From DASXMT01 sp963781305 (lineage in GTDB: Bacteria; Actinomycetota; Acidimicrobiia; Acidimicrobiales; RAAP-2): 64,000 nucleotides of DNA. The stretch spans positions 62,001 to 126,000 of the forward strand of contig CAWAFL010000013.1 in NCBI GenBank assembly GCA_963781305.1, in the 5' to 3' direction. The notes under the pieces are model-generated. The model had not been told where the DNA came from, made no database searches, and worked only from the letters and a program-made list of their open reading frames with translations. This document shows positions 61,416-64,000 of the stretch, in pieces. Position 1 is the first letter of the stretch, and every line of letters starts with the position of its first letter. A program made the position numbers and the translations under genes.

Positions 61416-62100
61416 ATGATTCATCGACCGATCATCGTTTTCGATGTCAACGAGACGCTGCTCGACTTGGACACGATCCGCCCCACCTTTGACCGGATCT
61501 TCGATGATCCTGCTGCGATGCGGCTGTGGTTCGCTGGGCTGATCACCTACTCCGAGGCCCTCACGCTGGCAGAGGTCTATGTGCCGTTCACCGACATCGG
61601 CGGTGCCGCTCTGCGGATGCTCGCTGCCACCCGAGGTATCCCCATCAGCGACAAGGAGGGCGCTGAGCTCACGGAGAGGTTCGCTTCGATGCCAGCACAT
61701 CCGGAGGTCCCTGCGGCTCTGGATCGGCTACGCGACCACGGCTTCCGCTTGTTCACGCTCACAGACAATACGCTGGAGATCCCCGGCCGACAGTTGGAGC
61801 AGGCCGGCGTCATCGACCTCTTTGAACGCCGTTTTAGCGTCGACGAGACGGTCAAGCGTCACAAGCCAGCCCAGGAGGCTTACCACTTCGTTGCGGGCGA
61901 GCTCGGCGTCGATCCGGGCGACATCTGCCTGATCGCCTGTCACGTCTGGGACACGATTGGCGCCCTGGCGGCCGGCTCGCAGGCAGCTCTGATCCTCCGC
62001 GAAGGCACTGCGCCGTTGGACGTCGGCCCGCAGCCCCAACTATGTCGGGGGTGACCTCGATGCCATCGCAGACCAGCTCATCCGCCGGCACGCAGCGTAA
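61416..62100 (+). CDS. Haloacid dehalogenase type II, one-base frameshift near 3' end
   Basis: A HAD-superfamily hydrolase. Motif I is VFDVNETLLDLDTIR (D-x-N type, as in L-2-haloacid dehalogenases). LFTLTDNTLEIPGRQLEQAG is motif II, VKRHKPAQEAYHFVAGELGV is motif III with Lys, and CHVWDTIGALAAGSQAALIL is motif IV. The direct frame ends at 62054 with LDVGPQPQLCRG. Removing one C from CCCC (62034-62037) restores the usual ending NYVGGDLDAIADQLIRRHAA and a stop at 62098-62100, giving about 227 aa. Either a recent mutation or a sequencing indel. ATG 61416 follows AAAGGAG. Confidence 0.85.
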
Positions 62101-62239
62101 TGGTTGCTCGCAGTCCGGGGCGACCTGGAACAGGATGGGGCGCTTCCGTCGTGACGACCGGCGACGTACAACCACCCTGATCGGCAAAGACGCCGACAGG
62201 GTTGGCTAGACCACAAGAGCGACAAATGGAGGTGAAACC

Positions 62240-62529
62240 ATGGTGACCTGGGACAAAGTGACCCCCGCAGACGTGTTGCGAGCAGTACGCGAGTACGACC
62301 GACTCGGTCCAGAGAAGTTCTTTGCCAAGCATGGCTTTAGTCGTACATTGAGTTACGACCTCATGTGGGAAGGGCGCGCATATCCACCCAAAGCAATACT
62401 GGGAACGGCATACGAGTTCGCCACCGGCAAGCGCCTTGCCTCAGGCGATTTCGAGGGCGGAAGACTGGCGCCGTCCGGATACTCGGAAAGCTCGGGTTCA
62501 ACATTCGGCCGCGGCAACCGGACAGATAG
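62240..62529 (+). pseudogene. ScoMcrA-like N-terminal head domain, frameshifted
   Basis: The direct frame from ATG 62240 (GGAGG upstream) reads MVTWDKVTPADVLRAVREYD, RLGPEKFFAKHGFSRTLSYD and PPKAILGTAYEFATGKRLAS, close to the head domain found at the N-terminus of ScoMcrA-type HNH endonucleases that cut phosphorothioated or methylated DNA. After FEGG the homology moves to the next frame, KTGAVRILGKLGFNIRPRQP, ending at TAG 62527-62529. One missing A near 62461 explains this. Corrected length is 96 aa with no nuclease domain, so it is a free-standing head or a truncated gene. Confidence 0.65.
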
Positions 62530-62565
62530 AACTCGCCGTCACGAGGACGGAAACACCAGCGGGCT

Positions 62566-64000
62566 CTACTGGGGATGGCTGCGTTGGCGGTGAAGCGGAG
62601 CACGCCCCGGTGGTTGCGCGATCTCCGGCGGCGCGCCCAGGGGAGGTAGCGCCGCCTCGACCGGGTGATCGTGGAGATCCAGCTGGTTGCCGTGGTGGAA
62701 GACAGTGATCGGATCGCCCTCGAGGAGCTCGTAAGTCGCGCCGTCTGCCTGGATCGTCACCGAGAGACGACGGCCCCGATAGCGGAAAGTGAATCGGAGC
62801 TTCGTGATCTCCTCGGGCAAGCGAGGGCTTAACCAGGGATAGCCGTTGCGGATGCGAAGCCCACCGAAGCCGGCAACGAGTACCGTCCATGACCCTGCGA
62901 GCGAGGCGAGGTGAAGCCCGTCGCGAGTGTTGCGCTCGCGGTCGTCGAGGTCAATGAGCGCGGCCTCCCCCAGGTAGTCGTAGGCGAGGTCGAGGGCGCC
63001 GACCTCCGCAGCGAGGATGGCCTGGACACTGGCGGAAAGCGACGAGTCCCGGACGGTGATTGCGTCGTAGTAGGCGAAGTTCCGCAGCTTCTCTTCGGGG
63101 GTGAACGCGTCGCCGCAGAGGTACATGGCAAGCACGAGGTCAGCCTGCTTCACCACCTGTTTGCGGTAGAGGTCGAAATACGGGAAGTGCAGCAAGAGTG
63201 GGTACTGATCGGTGCGAGTGTGGCGGAAGTCCCACTGGTCATGGTTGGTGAAGCCCTCAGCCTGAGGGTGGACGCCCAGCCGTTCGTCATAAGGCATGAA
63301 GACTTTCTCGCCCGCATCTCGCCACGACGCGACCTCCTCGACCGAGACGTCGGATTGAGCGGCGAGGTCGTGGTGCGTGGTCGCAAGCCGAGCCGCCTCG
63401 AGCAGGTTTCGCCTTGCCATCAAGTTGGTGAACACGTTGTTGTCGGCAACCGCCGAATACTCGTCTGGGCCCGTCACGCCATCGATCCGGAAGCTCCCTC
63501 CGGAGTCGTGGTGGCCGAGGCTGCGCCAAAGGCGAGCAGTTGCGACCAGGAGGTCAAAGGCCGTCCCTCGCTCGAAATCCTCGTCACAAGTCGCGTCGAG
63601 GTAGCGGACGACGGCGTCAGCGATGTCTGCATTCACGTGGAAGGCAGCAATGCCGGCCGGCCAGTAGGCCGAGCACTCCTGCCCGGAGATCGTTCGCCAA
63701 GGGAACGCCGCGCCCTCGAAGCCCAGCTGACGGGCCCGCTCCTCAGCTGGACCGAGAATCGAACGTCGCCATTCCAGCGCGTCCTTCACAGAGGCCGGAT
63801 CGGTATAGGTGAGGACTGGGAGCACGAACGTCTCGGTGTCCCAAAATGAGTGGCCGTCGTATCCGGGACCGGTGAGGCCCTTTGCTGGGATGGCGCGGCA
63901 TTCGGATCGACACCCTGCCTGGAACACGTGGAAGAGCGCGAAGCGGACCGCCTGCTCGACCTCCGGATCTCCTTCGAGCTCGATGTCCGCGCCGCTCCAA
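62566..64000 (-). CDS. Glycoside hydrolase family 65 phosphorylase, N-terminus beyond window
   Basis: 478 residues of a GH65 enzyme, open to the right edge (WSGADIELEGDPEVEQAVRF at the edge is typical internal sequence). The catalytic (alpha/alpha)6 region contains GPGYDGHSFWDTETFVLPVL and DGVTGPDEYSAVADNNVFTN, whose GPDEY glutamate is the general acid. QKVVKQADLVLAMYLCGDAF-like KQVVKQADLVLAMYL and LHLASLAGSWTVLVAGFGGL follow, then the C-terminal beta-domain YRGRRLSVTIQADGATYELL. It phosphorolyses trehalose, maltose or kojibiose. With the GH15 gene far to the left, this hints at alpha-glucan or trehalose turnover. Confidence 0.9.
   Translation of the reverse strand, partial: WSGADIELEGDPEVEQAVRFALFHVFQAGCRSECRAIPAKGLTGPGYDGHSFWDTETFVLPVLTYTDPASVKDALEWRRSILGPAEERARQLGFEGAAFPWRTISGQECSAYWPAGIAAFHVNADIADAVVRYLDATCDEDFERGTAFDLLVATARLWRSLGHHDSGGSFRIDGVTGPDEYSAVADNNVFTNLMARRNLLEAARLATTHHDLAAQSDVSVEEVASWRDAGEKVFMPYDERLGVHPQAEGFTNHDQWDFRHTRTDQYPLLLHFPYFDLYRKQVVKQADLVLAMYLCGDAFTPEEKLRNFAYYDAITVRDSSLSASVQAILAAEVGALDLAYDYLGEAALIDLDDRERNTRDGLHLASLAGSWTVLVAGFGGLRIRNGYPWLSPRLPEEITKLRFTFRYRGRRLSVTIQADGATYELLEGDPITVFHHGNQLDLHDHPVEAALPPLGAPPEIAQPPGRAPLHRQRSHPQ

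Overview
The window is GC-rich, densely coded and looks like a chromosomal stretch of a soil or environmental actinobacterium, possibly in the Acidimicrobiia or Thermoleophilia range. This placement is inference from family content: DUF732 secreted protein, DUF7144 and SHOCT small membrane proteins, DUF2252, TerB-Coq4, GH15/GH65 enzymes, EmrB/QacA-type MFS, and frequent GTG/TTG and ATGA/GTGA-coupled starts. I see no rRNA, tRNA, CRISPR array, phage gene or intact transposon.

Left part (1-19.8 kb): a reductase-like enzyme, an ABC-2 exporter pair, a SRPBCC protein, then a two-gene unit pairing a GT28/MGDG-synthase-like glycosyltransferase with the hopanoid radical SAM enzyme HpnJ. Next come a CocE-type hydrolase, a SnoaL-like protein, two coupled atypical SDRs lacking Tyr-x3-Lys, a lipoamide-dehydrogenase-like flavoprotein behind a 20-codon leader ORF, a GH15 enzyme, a cupin, and a redox/stress group. 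That group holds a thioredoxin-fold protein with Cys45, a nitronate monooxygenase, a VOC protein, a universal stress protein, a paralogue with Asp45 in place of Cys45, and glucose-6-phosphate dehydrogenase.

Middle part (19.8-48.6 kb): a decayed phosphotransferase, a secreted DUF732 protein, an M24 peptidase, an alpha/beta hydrolase, a TerB-Coq4-like fusion behind a 10-codon leader, a diacylglycerol-kinase-like lipid kinase, a CPA1 antiporter and a DMT transporter. From about 29 to 46 kb lies a membrane and ion-homeostasis region with two partly parallel sets of genes: DUF2252, SulP, DUF7144, a PLDc_N/SHOCT small protein and an uncharacterised 175-aa membrane protein. For several families one set keeps an intact gene while the other holds only a fragment. 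I read this as duplication followed by reciprocal decay. The region also carries a P2-type ATPase, PPK2, small SHOCT and universal-stress-like proteins, a LuxR/MalT-type regulator, and two copies of an ATCGGCC-N5-GGCCGAT palindrome.

Right part (48.6-64 kb): an MFS exporter with a 14-bp hairpin over its stop codon, a TetR regulator divergent from a GNAT acetyltransferase with palindromic operators placed over the promoter, an alpha/beta hydrolase, two beta-rich proteins of unknown role, a SnoaL protein, a secreted beta-propeller lactonase downstream of an ECF sigma/zf-HC2 anti-sigma pair, and a MOSC-flavin-2Fe-2S reductase read in frame with a 5'-truncated DUF427 gene. It ends with a haloacid dehalogenase and a ScoMcrA-head-like protein, each with a one-base frameshift, and a GH65 phosphorylase cut by the window end.
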